Position numbers and translations under genes: made by a program | Notes under the pieces: generated by a model | Databases searched by the model: none | The model's input: only the letters and a program-made list of their open reading frames with translations | Told to the model about the DNA's origin: nothing | Shown here: one piece after another, positions 24,652-37,390 of the stretch | How positions within the stretch are numbered: the stretch's first letter is position 1 | Layout: every line of letters begins with the position of its first letter | Source of the DNA: Archivesica marissinica | Lineage: Eukaryota > Mollusca > Bivalvia > Venerida > Vesicomyidae | NCBI GenBank assembly: GCA_014843695.1 | Contig: CM026390.1 | Span: 12,440,904-12,504,903, forward strand | Direction: 5' to 3' | Length of the DNA stretch: 64,000 nucleotides

Positions 24652-27600
24652 GGATGTACCTTGTCTTGTTCAGGGCTACACTATAATGGATGTACCTTGT
24701 TCAGGGCTACACTATAATGGATGTACCTTGTTCAGGGCTACACTATAATGGATGTACCTTGCTTGTTCAGGGCTACACTATAATGGATGTACCTTGTCTT
24801 GTTCAGGGCTACACTATAATGGATGTACCTTGTTCAGGGCTACACTATAATGGATGTACCTTGTCTTGTTCAGGGCTACACTATAATGGATGTACCTTGT
24901 TCAGGGCTACACTATAATGGATGTACCTTGTCTTGTTCAGGGCTACACTATAATGGATGTACCTTGTTCAGGGCTACACTATAATGGATGTACCTTGTTC
25001 AGGGCTACACTATAATGGATGTACCTTGTCTTGTTCAGGGCTACACTATAATGGATGTACCTTGTCTTGTTTAGGGCTACACTATAATGGATGTACCTTG
25101 TCTTGTTCAGGGCTACACTATAATGGATGTACCTTGTCTTGTTCAGGGCTACACTATAATGGATGTACCTTGTCTTGTTCAGGGCTACACTATAATGGAT
25201 GTACCTTGTCTTGTTCAGGGCTACACTATAATGGATGTACCTTGTCTTGTTCAGGGCTACACTATAATGGATGTACCTTGTCTTGTTCAGGGCTACACTA
25301 TAATGGATGTACCTTGTTCAGGGCTACACTATAATGGATGTACCTTGTTCAGGGCTACACTATAATGGATGTACCTTGTTCAGGGCTACACTATAATGGA
25401 TGTACCTTGTTCAGGGCTACACTATAATGGATGTACCTTGTTCAGGGCTACACTATAATGGATGTACCTTGTTTAGGGCTACACTATAATGGATGTACCT
25501 TGTCTTGTTCAGGGCTACACTATAATGGATGTACCTTGTCTTGTTCAGGGCTACACTATAATGGATGTACCTTGTCTTGTTCAGGGCTACACTATAATGG
25601 ATGTACCTTGTTCAGGGCTACACTATAATGGATGTACCTTGTTCAGGGCTACACTATAATGGATGTACCTTGTTCAGGGCTACACTATAATGGATGTACC
25701 TTGTTTAGGGCTACACTATAATGGATGTACCTCTTGTTCAGGGCTACACTATAATGGATGTACCTTGTTCAGGGCTACACTATAATGGATGTACCTTGTT
25801 TAGGGCTACACTATAATGGATGTACCTGTCTTGTTCAGGGCTACACTATAATGGATGTACCTTGTCTTGTTCAGGGCTACACTATAATGGATGTACCTTG
25901 TCTTGTTCAGGGCTACACTATAATGGATGTACCTTGTTCAGGGCTACACTATAATGGATGTACCTTGCTTAGGGCTACACTATAATGGATGTACCTTGTC
26001 TTGTTCAGGGCTACACTATAATGGATGTACCTTGTTCAGGGCTACACTATAATGGATGTACCTTGTCTTGTTCAGGGCTACACTATAATGGATGTACCTT
26101 GCTTGTTCAGGGCTACACTATAATGGATGTACCTTGTTTAGGGCTACACTATAATGGATGTACCTTGTCTTGTTCAGGGCTACACTATAATGGATGTACC
26201 TTGTTCAGGGCTACACTATAATGGATGTACCTTGTTCAGGGCTACACTATAATGGATGTACCTTGTTCAGGGCTACACTATAATGGATGTACCTTGTCTT
26301 GTTCAGGGCTACACTATAATGGATGTACCTTGTCTTGTTCAGGGCTACACTATAATGGATGTACCTTGTCTTGTTCAGGGCTACACTATAATGGATGTAC
26401 CTTGTTCAGGGCTACACTATAATGGATGTACCTTGTTCAGGGCTACACTATAATGGATGTACCTTGTTCAGGGCTACACTATAATGGATGTACCTTGTTC
26501 AGGGCTACACTATAATGGATGTACCTTGTCTTGTTCAGGGCTACACTATAATGGATGTACCTTGTCTTGTTCAGGGCTACACTATAATGGATGTACCTTG
26601 TCTTGTTCAGGGCTACACTATAATGGATGTACCTTGTCTTGTTCAGGGCTACACTATAATGGATGTACCTTGTCTTGTTCAGGGCTACACTATAATGGAT
26701 GTACCTTGTTCAGGGCTACACTATAATGGATGTACCTTGTTTAGGGCTACACTATAATGGATGTACCTTGTCTTGTTCAGGGCTACACTATAATGGATGT
26801 ACCTTGTCTTGTTCAGGGCTACACTATAATGGATGTACCTTGTTCAGGGCTACACTATAATGGATGTACCTTGTTTAGGGCTACACTATAATGGATGTAC
26901 CTTGTTTAGGGCTACACTATAATGGATGTACCTTGTTCAGGGCTACACTATAATGGATGTACCTTGTCTTGTTCAGGGCTACACTATAATGGATGTACCT
27001 TGCCTTGTTTAGGGCTACACTATAATGGATGTACCTTGTCTTGTTCAGGGCTACACTATAATGGATGTACCTTGCCTTGTTCAGGGCTACACTATAATGG
27101 ATGTACCTTGCCTTGTTCAGGGCTACACTATAATGGATGTACCTTGTCTTGTTCAGGGCTACACTATAATGGATGTACCTTGTCTTGTTCAGGGCTACAC
27201 TATAATGGATGTACCTTGTCTTGTTCAGGGCTACACTATAATGGATGTACCTTGTCTTGTTCAGGGCTACACTATAATGGATGTACCTTGTCTTGTTCAG
27301 GGCTACACTATAATGGATGTACCTTGTCTTGTTCAGGGCTACACTATAATGGATGTACCTTGTCTTGTTCAGGGCTACACTATAATGGATGTACCTTGTC
27401 TTGTTCAGGGCTACACTATAATGGATGTACCTTGTCTTGTTCAGGGCTACACTATAATGGATGTACCTTGCCTTGTTCAGGGCTACACTATAATGGATGT
27501 ACCTTGTTCAGGGCTACACTATAATGGATGTACCTTGTCTTGTTCAGGGCTACACTATAATGGATGTACCTTGTTCAGGGCTACACTATAATGGATGTAC

Positions 27601-30600
27601 CTTGCCTTGTTCAGGGCTACACTATAATGGATGTACCTTGTTCAGGGCTACACTATAATGGATGTACCTTGTTTAGGGCTACACTATAATGGATGTACCT
27701 TGTCTTGTTTAGGGCTACACTATAATGGATGTACCTTGTCTTGTTCAGGGCTACACTATAATGGATGTACCTTGTCTTGTTCAGGGCTACACTATAATGG
27801 ATGTACCTTGTCTTGTTCAGGGCTACACTATAATGGATGTACCTTGTTCAGGGCTACACTATAATGGATGTACCTTGTCTTGTTCAGGGCTACACTATAA
27901 TGGATGTACCTTGTTCAGGGCTACACTATAATGGATGTACCTTGTTCAGGGCTACACTATAATGGATGTACCTTGCCTTGTTCAGGGCTACACTATAATG
28001 GATGTACCTTGTTCAGGGCTACACTATAATGGATGTACCTTGTTCAGGGCTACACTATAATGGATGTACCTTGTTCAGGGCTACACTATAATGGATGTAC
28101 CTTGTCTTGTTCAGGGCTACACTATAATGGATGTACCTTGTTCAGGGCTACACTATAATGGATGTACCTTGTCTTGTTCAGGGCTACACTATAATGGATG
28201 TACCTTGTCTTGTTCAGGGCTACACTATAATGGATGTACCTTGTTTAGGGCTACACTATAATGGATGTACCTTGTCTTGTTCAGGGCTACACTATAATGG
28301 ATGTACCTTGTTTAGGGCTACACTATAATGGATGTACCTTGTCTTGTTCAGGGCTACACTATAATGGATGTACCTTGTTCAGGGCTACACTATAATGGAT
28401 GTACCTTGTTCAGGGCTACACTATAATGGATGTACCTTGCCTTGTTTAGGGCTACACTATAATGGATGTACCTTGTTCAGGGCTACAATATAATGGATGT
28501 ACCTTGTTCAGGGCTACACTATAATGGATGTACCTTGTTCAGGGCTACACTATAATGGATGTACCTTGTCTTGTTCAGGGCTACACTATAATGGATGTAC
28601 CTTGTCTTGTTCAGGGCTACACTATAATGGATGTACCTTGTTCAGGGCTACACTATAATGGATGTACCTTGTTCAGGGCTACACTATAATGGATGTACCT
28701 TGCCTTGTTCAGGGCTACACTATAATGGATGTACCTTGTTCAGGGCTACACTATAATGGATGTACCTTGTCTTGTTCAGGGCTACACTATAATGGATGTA
28801 CCTTGTTCAGGGCTACACTATAATGGATGTACCTTGTTCAGGGCTACACTATAATGGATGTACCTTGTCTTGTTCAGGGCTACACTATAATGGATGTACC
28901 TTGTTCAGGGCTACACTATAATGGATGTACCTTGTTCAGGGCTACACTATAATGGATGTACCTTGTCTTGTTCAGGGCTACACTATAATGGATGTACCTT
29001 GTCTTGTTCAGGGCTACACTATAATGGATGTACCTTGTTCAGGGCTACACTATAATGGATGTACCTTGTTCAGGGCTACACTATAATGGATGTACCTTGC
29101 CTTGTTCAGGGCTACACTATAATGGATGTACCTTGTTCAGGGCTACACTATAATGGATGTACCTTGTTCAGGGCTACACTATAATGGATGTACCTTGTCT
29201 TGTTCAGGGCTACACTATAATGGATGTACCTTGTTCAGGGCTACACTATAATGGATGTACCTTGTCTTGTTCAGGGCTACACTATAATGGATGTACCTTG
29301 TTCAGGGCTACACTATAATGGATGTACCTTGTCTTGTTCAGGGCTACACTATAATGGATGTACCTTGTTCAGGGCTACACTATAATGGATGTACCTTGTT
29401 CAGGGCTACACTATAATGGATGTACCTTGTTCAGGGCTACACTATAATGGATGTACCTTGTTCAGGGCTACACTATAATGGATGTACCTTGTCTTGTTCA
29501 GGGCTACACTATAATGGATGTACCTTGTTCAGGGCTACACTATAATGGATGTACCTTGTCTTGTTCAGGGCTACACTATAATGGATGTACCTTGTCTTGT
29601 TCAGGGCTACACTATAATGGATGTACCTTGTTCAGGGCTACACTATAATGGATGTACCTTGTTCAGGGCTACACTATAATGGATGTACCTTGCCTTGTTC
29701 AGGGCTACACTATAATGGATGTACCTTGTTCAGGGCTACACTATAATGGATGTACCTTGTCTTGTTCAGGGCTACACTATAATGGATGTACCTTGTTCAG
29801 GGCTACACTATAATGGATGTACCTTGTTCAGGGCTACACTATAATGGATGTACCTTGTTCAGGGCTACACTATAATGGATGTACCTTGTCTTGTTCAGGG
29901 CTACACTATAATGGATGTACCTTGTTCAGGGCTACACTATAATGGATGTACCTTGTTCAGGGCTACACTATAATGGATGTACCTTGTTCAGGGCTACACT
30001 ATAATGGATGTACCTTGTTCAGGGCTACACTATAATGGATGTACCTTGCTTGTTCAGGGCTACACTATAATGGATGTACCTTGTTCAGGGCTACACTATA
30101 ATGGATGTACCTTGTCTTGTTCAGGGCTACACTATAATGGATGTACCTTGTTCAGGGCTACACTATAATGGATGTACCTTGTTCAGGGCTACACTATAAT
30201 GGATGTACCTTGTTCAGGGCTACACTATAATGGATGTACCTTGTCTTGTTCAGGGCTACACTATAATGGATGTACCTTGTTCAGGGCTACACTATAATGG
30301 ATGTACCTTGTTTAGGGCTACACTATAATGGATGTACCTTGTTCAGGGCTACACTATAATGGATGTACCTTGTCTTGTTCAGGGCTACACTATAATGGAT
30401 GTACCTTGTCTTGTTCAGGGCTACACTATAATGGATGTACCTTGTCTTGTTCAGGGCTACACTATAATGGATGTACCTTGTCTTGTTCAGGGCTACACTA
30501 TAATGGATGTACCTTGTCTTGTTCAGGGCTACACTATAATGGATGTACCTTGTCTTGTTCAGGGCTACACTATAATGGATGTACTTTTTTCAGGGCTACA

Positions 30601-32047
30601 CTATAATGGATGTACCTTGTCTTGTTCAGGGCTACACTATAATGGATGTACCTTGTTCAGGGCTACACTATAATGGATGTACCTTGTCTTGTTCAGGGCT
30701 ACACTATAATGGATGTACCTTGTTCAGGGCTACACTATAATGGATGTACCTTGTTCAGGGCTACACTATAATGGATGTACCTTGTCTTGTTCAGGGCTAC
30801 ACTATAATGGATGTACCTTGCCTTGTTCAGGGCTACACTATAATGGATGTACCTTGTTCAGGGCTACACTATAATGGATGTACCTTGTCTTGTTCAGGGC
30901 TACACTATAATGGATGTACCTTGTTCAGGGCTACACTATAATGGATGTACCTTGTTCAGGGCTACACTATAATGGATGTACCTTGTTCAGGGCTACACTA
31001 TAATGGATGTACCTTGTCTTGTTCAGGGCTACACTATAATGGATGTACCTTGTTCAGGGCTACACTATAATGGATGTACCTTGTTCAGGGCTACACTATA
31101 ATGGATGTACCTTGTTCAGGGCTACACTATAATGGATGTACCTTGTTCAGGGCTACACTATAATGGATGTACCTTGCCTTGTTCAGGGCTACACTATAAT
31201 GGATGTACCTTGTTCAGGGCTACACTATAATGGATGTACCTTGTCTTGTTCAGGGCTACACTATAATGGATGTACCTTGTTCAGGGCTACACTATAATGG
31301 ATGTACCTTGTTCAGGGCTACACTATAATGGATGTACCTTGTTCAGGGCTACACTATAATGGATGTACCTTGTCTTGTTCAGGGCTACACTATAATGGAT
31401 GTACCTTGCTTGTTCAGGGCTACACTATAATGGATGTACCTTGTCTTGTTTAGGGCTACACTATAATGGATGTACCTTGTTCAGGGCTACACTATAATGG
31501 ATGTACCTTGGTCAGGGCTACACTATAATGGATGTACCTTGTCTTGTTCAGGGCTACACTATAATGGATGTACCTTGTCTTGTTCAGGGCTACACTATAA
31601 TGGATGTACCTTGCCTTGTTCAGGGCTACACTATAATGGATGTACCTTGTCTTGTTCAGGGCTACACTATAATGGATGTACCTTGTCTTGTTCAGGGCTA
31701 CACTATAATGGATGTACCTTGTTCAGGGCTACACTATAATGGATGTACCTTGTCTTGTTCAGGGCTACACTATAATGGATGTACCTTGTTCAGGGCTACA
31801 CTATAATGGATGTACCTTGTCTTGTTTAGGGCTACACTATAATGGATGTACCTTGTTCAGGGCTACACTATAATGGATGTACCTTGTTCAGGGCTACACT
31901 ATAATGGATGTACCTTGTCTTGTTCAGGGCTACACTATAATGGATGTACCTTGTTCAGGGCTACACTATAATGGATGTACCTTGTCTTGTTCAGGGCTAC
32001 ACTATAATGGATGTACCTTGTTTAGGGCTACACTATAATGGATGTAC
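24652..32047 (-). repeat. 31/36-bp minisatellite derived from an exon-intron junction
   Basis: About 220 units (estimated from array length). On the minus strand a long unit is AGCCCTGAACAAGACAAG followed by GTACATCCATTATAGTGT (36 bp). The short unit lacks five bases and reads AGCCCTGAACAAG before GTACATCC (31 bp). A few 35-bp and other variants occur. The first 18 bases equal the last 18 coding bases of the neighbouring exon (codons S-P-E-Q-D-K at 32048-32065), and GTACATCC is the sequence that follows that exon. Plus-strand frames such as MDVPCLVQGYTI are products of the repeat. Confidence 0.93.
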
Positions 32048-35000
32048 CTTGTCTTGTTCAGGGCTATATTTGGGCTGCATGTGCCACTTCTTGTCATGGT
32101 CCAGTAATCGTTTCTTCCGTGGAGGACTTCCAATACCATCAGGCTAAAATATAATTACAAAACTGTTTAAATTCTAAAACACAGCTTATTACGACAACTC
32201 CCACAATGGGCGAAGATTCACAAACCTGATACCTGGGTCTTGAATCTGGGTCATGGCGTGAAACAGCGGGTGGAATTGTGTGCTACATTAGTGTTTTCGT
32301 TTTTTACAGTTTTTTCTTACTGTTCTTGCCATAATCAGTCATTTTCTTTAATTATACATAAATGTGGCATTCTGGTGAGGGCTGTGGATCATTTTTTATC
32401 CTACCTTCATGCTTAATAATGGTCAAAAACTGCCTGCCTAATCAATTTTGCTTATTAGTCACTGCCTAATAAATCTTTTGTGACGTCATAACGCTGTGTG
32501 TATGATGTCATACTGTACGTTCATGGCTGGTATGATAAAACTTCACGTCATGAATATTCGGTAATCCTTCCGTTCTAAAATGTTCTAAATCAACTTTATT
32601 ATCAGAAGATAGGATAAATAGAATATTGGGTTACCGTCTTATACATTTTAAATTATTAGGCTCGTCACTGTACAAATAAAGTCTATTTATTGTATATTTT
32701 CTCCAACTGAACTAATAAATTAAAATTTATAAAACAGTAACCTAATATTCTCTATATATTATACCAATGCAGTAAAATATGATTAAACTAATCAGTAATC
32801 ACAAACCTTCCACAGGCCATCTCGATGATACATTTAATAATTAAAGGTGAAAAATGACTACATATTATTTTATACACTGAACGACTTTAAAAACGCACCT
32901 GTCGAGAGTAATATTTTGGCATAAACTAGCATGTGTAAAGTGTATCGAAATAACTTGTATTCGAACATCATAGTAGTCAGTCTTAGTCAGTGCCAAATAT
33001 TAAGTCTGTAAATTACAAATGTGCACAAATCACCTATTTATGTGGTGCGTTTATAAAGTTGTTCAGTGTATAACTACAAAGCACCATTGTCAAATATCCT
33101 CCTAAAGAGAGCATAAAATAAAAAGGAAAAGGGACATAACCAAATAGAGTATTCCGTGGATTAAGACATGTATCTCCGAATGGGTTGCATTCACATATTC
33201 ACACAAATACATGTATAAACATACATGTATAAACAAAGAAAACGAGATATAATCAGTATAATTACGTGGACAATGATCATATTCGAATTCTATAACCACA
33301 TTCTCATGTTCTAACATCACACAAAAATGTATGTAACATGAGACAGGAACATTAAACCCGATCTGGTCCACTAGACAGTCTACAAAACAGAACAAAATGA
33401 TATTTTACCTGAGCAATGCTTACTGCAGGGTGTGCTATACTGTCAAATTCACTTTGTAAGCCTGGATCATACTGGAATGTTGACGATGTTGATGACAGCG
33501 CCTTACACAGCATCACAGGACTGGATTGGTAATCATCAGCAGACCTGTTCCCAGGCATGGTAGAAACATGAGGTAAAGCACTAACTGATGGTAATGATGG
33601 AATGGAGCCATGCATCATGGCCGATGATACATAAATCGACTCGTTGGAAGACAGTGTTGGCATGAGCTGTACTGTTGAATGATCATCCGCTGAACAAACC
33701 AACTGATTATCAGACTTATGAACATCGCCAACGGGAACCAGTCCTAAGACAGTTACAGCTGAAGGTGGTGTGGTGTCACTATTTAATTTCAACGGGTCTT
33801 GAGACATATTTCCCCCCGTGTGCACTAAGCCTGTTCCTTGTGTGGCCATTGACATATTGTCCAAGTCATCCATAACTGAGCACGTAAACCCCGAAGCAGC
33901 GCTTGCATCGTGACTACCACTACAAGTTGTCTCACTTTCAGAGTTTACGCATGGTTTCTCTTGCAAACGTTCTGAAAAGTCAACCTTCACATTTGTATGG
34001 ATTTGTTTCCGTTTTGAACCTTTCTTTTCTTTACCTGGTGTGTTTATTACTTCCATAACATTACTTGCCGACTTTTGTTTAGCTATATGCATACTGGACC
34101 TAGTGGAAGGCATTGTCGCTATACTTACATCAACGTCTACATTTGCTTTATTTCCGAGATCCAAGATCTCCAAATCTTCATCATCACTGATAATGGTAAC
34201 ATCTACATCTTTTACGCTTTCATTACATTTGGACTTAGTTTCTTCTGCTTTTGATAATATCCTAGGCGAGTGTTCTGTAACTTCTGAATCCTTTGATGTG
34301 TCTATTATGTCTGCATAATTAACTTCGTCATCTATTTCATCACAGTCCATGTCAAAGTAATCCGGCTCTGCTTCAACCTTTTCTTCCTTGGAGGTGTTGT
34401 TTACATTATCAGTTCTTTCTTGTTTACTGCTTCTATTGGATTCATTTGAATCTTCATCATCAATGTTAATTATTTCGAAAACATCAGTTAATAGTTGGTG
34501 TTCTTTGTTGCCCATTTTCACTTTGTCCTTCTCATCAGAAATACATGCGAGTGAAGTTGTCATATTGTTGGGAACAGAATCAACTGTTGAACTTTGTTCT
34601 ATGAGTTCAGTAGCTTTATTGGAATTTCCATCTACTTTGTCTGTTTTAAGACCATTAGCCATAATTTCATTCAGAGGCATAATCCTTTTGTCCAAAAGGC
34701 TAATAAGTTTTGATTTTGTATCCGATTCTGATCCGACTCTTAAAATATCAGCAGTCAATATTACACATTCTTTACTATGAGAACTGTCAACTTCATTGTT
34801 GGACACATCTTTAATTCCTATTTTATCATCAATTCTTGCCGGAAAGTTCGAAGGAGTCAGGCTATCTGATTCACGTTCAGTGTTACTTCTGTCTTCAGCA
34901 TCCTTGGGTAATATTGGTATTAACGTTTCGCCTTCTCTTGTCTCATTAGAGTTGTGTATAATGTTTTCATTATGTGGCTCCGTCTGGTTGTCTTCAAAGT

Positions 35001-35178
35001 CCCTAGACATATTTGAAGAATGTCTAAATCCTGTCTCTCCATTTTGTTTTTCAGTGCTGTTTTCTCCCGAGACGGATTTTGATTTATCACCGCTCTCCCA
35101 GTTTCCTTTGTCATTATGTGGTGATTTGTGTATTTGTCTGGAGTTGTTGATACAGTGCCAAACAGTAGCAAGTATCAG
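32048..35178 (-). CDS. Acidic protein with SUMO-interaction-like motifs, two exons (partial)
   Basis: Exon A, 33409..35178, follows acceptor TTTCACTTGCAG and ends at CAG before GTAAAA. It is 1770 bp, exactly 590 codons without a stop. Exon B, 32048..32143, follows ATATTTTAG and has 32 codons in the same phase (GSPPRKKRLLDHDKKW). It then either splices at AAG before GTACATCC or reads on to a stop after V-H-P-L at 32033-32035. The protein is Ser/Asp/Glu/Asn-rich and looks disordered. It has EIINIDDED and DVTIISDDEDLEIL, hydrophobic cores followed by acidic runs as in SUMO-interacting motifs, and basic stretches KEKKGSKRKQ and PPRKKR that could be nuclear signals. The family is not recognised. 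A nuclear, SUMO-linked role is inference. The start codon and upstream exons lie above 35178 and were not found. Confidence 0.72.
32144..33408 (-). other. Intron between the two exons of the acidic-protein gene
   Basis: 1265 bp, AT-rich, bounded by GTAAAA (33403-33408) and ATATTTTAG (32144 side). It contains one perfect CRE-like palindrome TGACGTCA at 32481-32488. No open frame or transposon is recognised. Confidence 0.65.
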
Positions 35179-35869
35179 CTGCAAGTGAAATGAACATGTA
35201 ATTATGATAATGTGAAAATGTAGCATTTTGCAAGTTAGCAATTCTTGTTGCAACACAATGACCAATTGTAAAATTGCCCAGTGAAATTTCAAATTTCAGG
35301 TAACTAAACAGTAAGGTAATGAGGTGAGGAAATGGGCAATATCAGTCTACATTTCCCCCCATTTTAGTGATAAATATCCGAGTGCCCATTTTCGCATGTT
35401 TGTTTATTACAATGTCCTAATGATAATAGTTTTACGTAACAATTATGACTGTTAAAGTGATATTCTGTAAATTATTCGTTTATTGTTTTGTTCTGCTGTA
35501 AACAATTTGAAGTGTAGGTACGCCAATTTGACATTTCATCGAAGATAAACTACTCAGAGCGAGTTCGGGTTCAAACTACAGTAGATCTATGAATTGCTCA
35601 TGTCTAGTAGGGCTGCTATGCGAACTCACGCTAGTCCAGTTATAGTAGGTCATCACAAATAAATGCAGAATGATTTGTACATCTTGCATCTGAGACATAC
35701 GCACATGCATTATGCCATTATTTTGAGAATGCACAGGACAATCCTATTTGCTAGTGGTTACAGACAGTTGGGCAATTATATGCAGTTTTTCGCTTCATAT
35801 GCCATCTTTTAACAAAATATTGCAAATAATGTGCTATTATTTCGATTTGTCACATAATTATACAGATTC
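35179..35869. other. Non-coding stretch upstream of the acidic-protein exon
   Basis: Presumed intron of the minus-strand gene, because the exon at 35178 begins with a splice acceptor. It is AT-rich. No further exon, SINE or transposon is recognised. Confidence 0.5.
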
Positions 35870-36165
35870 TGCTGAAAATATAGACGCATGATCAGGTAGT
35901 CGTAATTTAGAATTATGTAATTTACTGATAGCAGCATAGCCAACTTTGTTGCCGGTGTCATATAGAATGTATATTGGTTTATAATCTGAGAACATGGTTC
36001 TGATTTCATTTAATTTTGATTTAAACATTAGAAGGTTAGTATATGATTTCAGGTTATCATGAAGTTGTAAAATAACGTTGGGTTTAGTCAGGTCAAAAGG
36101 AGCTATATCTGATATAAAAGTTTCATGAACATTGTCAATGTTAAAATCTACGTTATGAATAGCTT
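35870..36165 (-). pseudogene. LINE RNase H fragment
   Basis: The minus frame reads NIDNVHETFISDIAPFDLTK, then MFSDYKPIYILYDTGNKVGY and LRLPDHASIFSAESV before a stop. The D-x-G-x-K-V-G-x-A pattern and the (L)PDHASIFSAE block are typical of the first half of the RNase H domain of I-type LINEs. The Thr-Asp-Gly-Ser start is degenerate (YILYDTG). It is only half a domain and not functional. Confidence 0.65.
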
Positions 36166-36377
36166 CCTTGATTCGAAGCGCAAGAGGACGTATCGCCTTT
36201 GGCTTCGCCTCATAGGAAGTTTGTCTAGATCAAACACGACTGGATTTCTTGGGTGTTCTTTTGTTGGTCTAACATTAATTTTTTTGTTCTTTTGTTGGTC
36301 TAACATTAATTTTTTTAAGAACTGCACGACGTTTTCTAATGGCAGTTTTACAGTCATCATTAAACCAAGGCTTTAGA

Positions 36378-36482
36378 CTGGAAGTCGTGATAGCGCAGTG
36401 GATGCACATAGCGCAGTGGATGCACGTTCGTTTCAGGTGCGAAATGTCCGGAGTTTGAGCCCCACTGGAGCCGTTACTTAAA
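36378..36482 (+). mobile_element. tRNA-like SINE head inserted in the LINE relic
   Basis: The stretch contains an A-box-like ATAGCGCAGTGGATGCAC that is tandemly doubled (36390-36407 and 36408-36425), then a B-box-like GGAGTTTGAGCCCC at 36450. It interrupts the LINE coding sequence between the endonuclease linker and KPWFNDDCK. No target-site duplication or tail is clear, so it may be a head-only fragment. Confidence 0.5.
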
Positions 36483-36484
36483 TT

Positions 36485-37211
36485 GATATTAGATCTTCAA
36501 ATGTGTGCCAATCAGCTTTATTTAATTTCCAGTGCTGAATATTATCATTTGCCACTGGTTGTAAACATTAAAGAAAAATTGGAAAGTGATCATTTCCGCA
36601 AAGGTCATCTCCTACTTTCCATTCAAAATCCAGAAAGATAGATGGCATATAATTAAATCAAGTGATGAATAATTTCCAGTTGCAGGATGCAGATAAGTAT
36701 ACGATTTGTCATTCAAAATACAAAGATCGTGTCTATCTATAAACTGTTCAATAAGTTCACCTCTCGGGTTTATATCGTTACACCCCCATAGATTATGGTG
36801 TCCATTAAGATCACCTAAAATTATGAAAGGTTTTGGAAGCTGTTGAACTAAATTATCTAATTCAGCTATTGGTGGTTTACTGCTTGGTGGAATATAAAGT
36901 GAACAGATGGTGATAACTTTGTGTAGTGTGGCCGAAATAGCAACAGCTTGTAGGTTAGTATTTAGTTTGATAGACTGGTGAAGAGTTTTATTACTGACAA
37001 TGATGGATGAACCACCACATGATCGTTCTGCATCTGGAACGGTATAGTTATACATAGAATAATTTTTGAAGGAAATGTTGTTAGTTGCTTTTAAAAAGGT
37101 TTCTTGAAGACAAAATACAGAAGTTCCTTGATTCAATAATAGAAAAATTTCATTATAATTGGGTCATAAACCATGGCAATTCCACTGAATAATATCTGGT
37201 TTATTATCCAT
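36485..37211 (-). pseudogene. LINE ORF2 endonuclease domain (I/Jockey type)
   Basis: The frame begins MDNKPDIIQWNCHGL at 37211 and hits TGA where an Arg codon CGA is expected, a typical CpG decay. It then continues in frame with VFCLQETFLK (catalytic Glu), PDAERSCGGSSI, FIILGDLNGHHNLWG (Asp/Asn), ATGNYSSLDLIICH and GNDHFPIFL (Asp-His). A stop follows at about 36572 and remnants of the post-endonuclease linker (WKLNKADWHTFEDL) run to about 36490. The order and motifs fit elements whose pol also carries RNase H, agreeing with the downstream fragment at 35870-36165. Confidence 0.83.
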
Positions 37212-37267
37212 TTGATTTATTTAAAAATTATGGAACAAAGTACACAATGAATATAAAAACATGTTTA

Positions 37268-37390
37268 TTAATGGTCAATGAGATCTTGAGGATCCAGCCT
37301 AGAAATCTTCTTGCTATCTTTATGGAGTGACGGGATATCATCCTCATCCTACATGTCGCTCAGGGCGTTATACCGATTTAGACTGAGCAA
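37268..37390 (-). pseudogene. LINE ORF1 C-terminal fragment
   Basis: One minus frame reads NRYNALSDM, a stop, then DEDDIPSLHKDSKKISRLD and a stop at about 37268, some 57 bp before the ORF2 start. An N-R-(F/Y)-x-x-L acidic ending just upstream of ORF2 is usual for ORF1 of this LINE type. The rest of ORF1 upstream is too decayed to follow. Confidence 0.45.

Noticed and set aside
24652..32147. Many plus frames of the type MDVPCLVQGYTIMDVPC as a repeat protein
   Set aside because: Units of 31 and 36 bp shift frame against each other, and the plus strand is antisense to the gene from which the unit derives.
33102..33395. 97-codon minus frame
   Set aside because: It lies in the intron between two phase-matched exons and has no family motif.
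33675..35188. Plus-strand frames opposite the large exon
   Set aside because: They are shadows of the 590-codon minus exon, which has splice sites and protein-like composition.
35179..35292. N-terminal extension of the large exon to an ATG at 35292
   Set aside because: A TTTCACTTGCAG acceptor ends at 35179 and the extension (MKFHWAILQLVIVLQQ) looks like translated intron.
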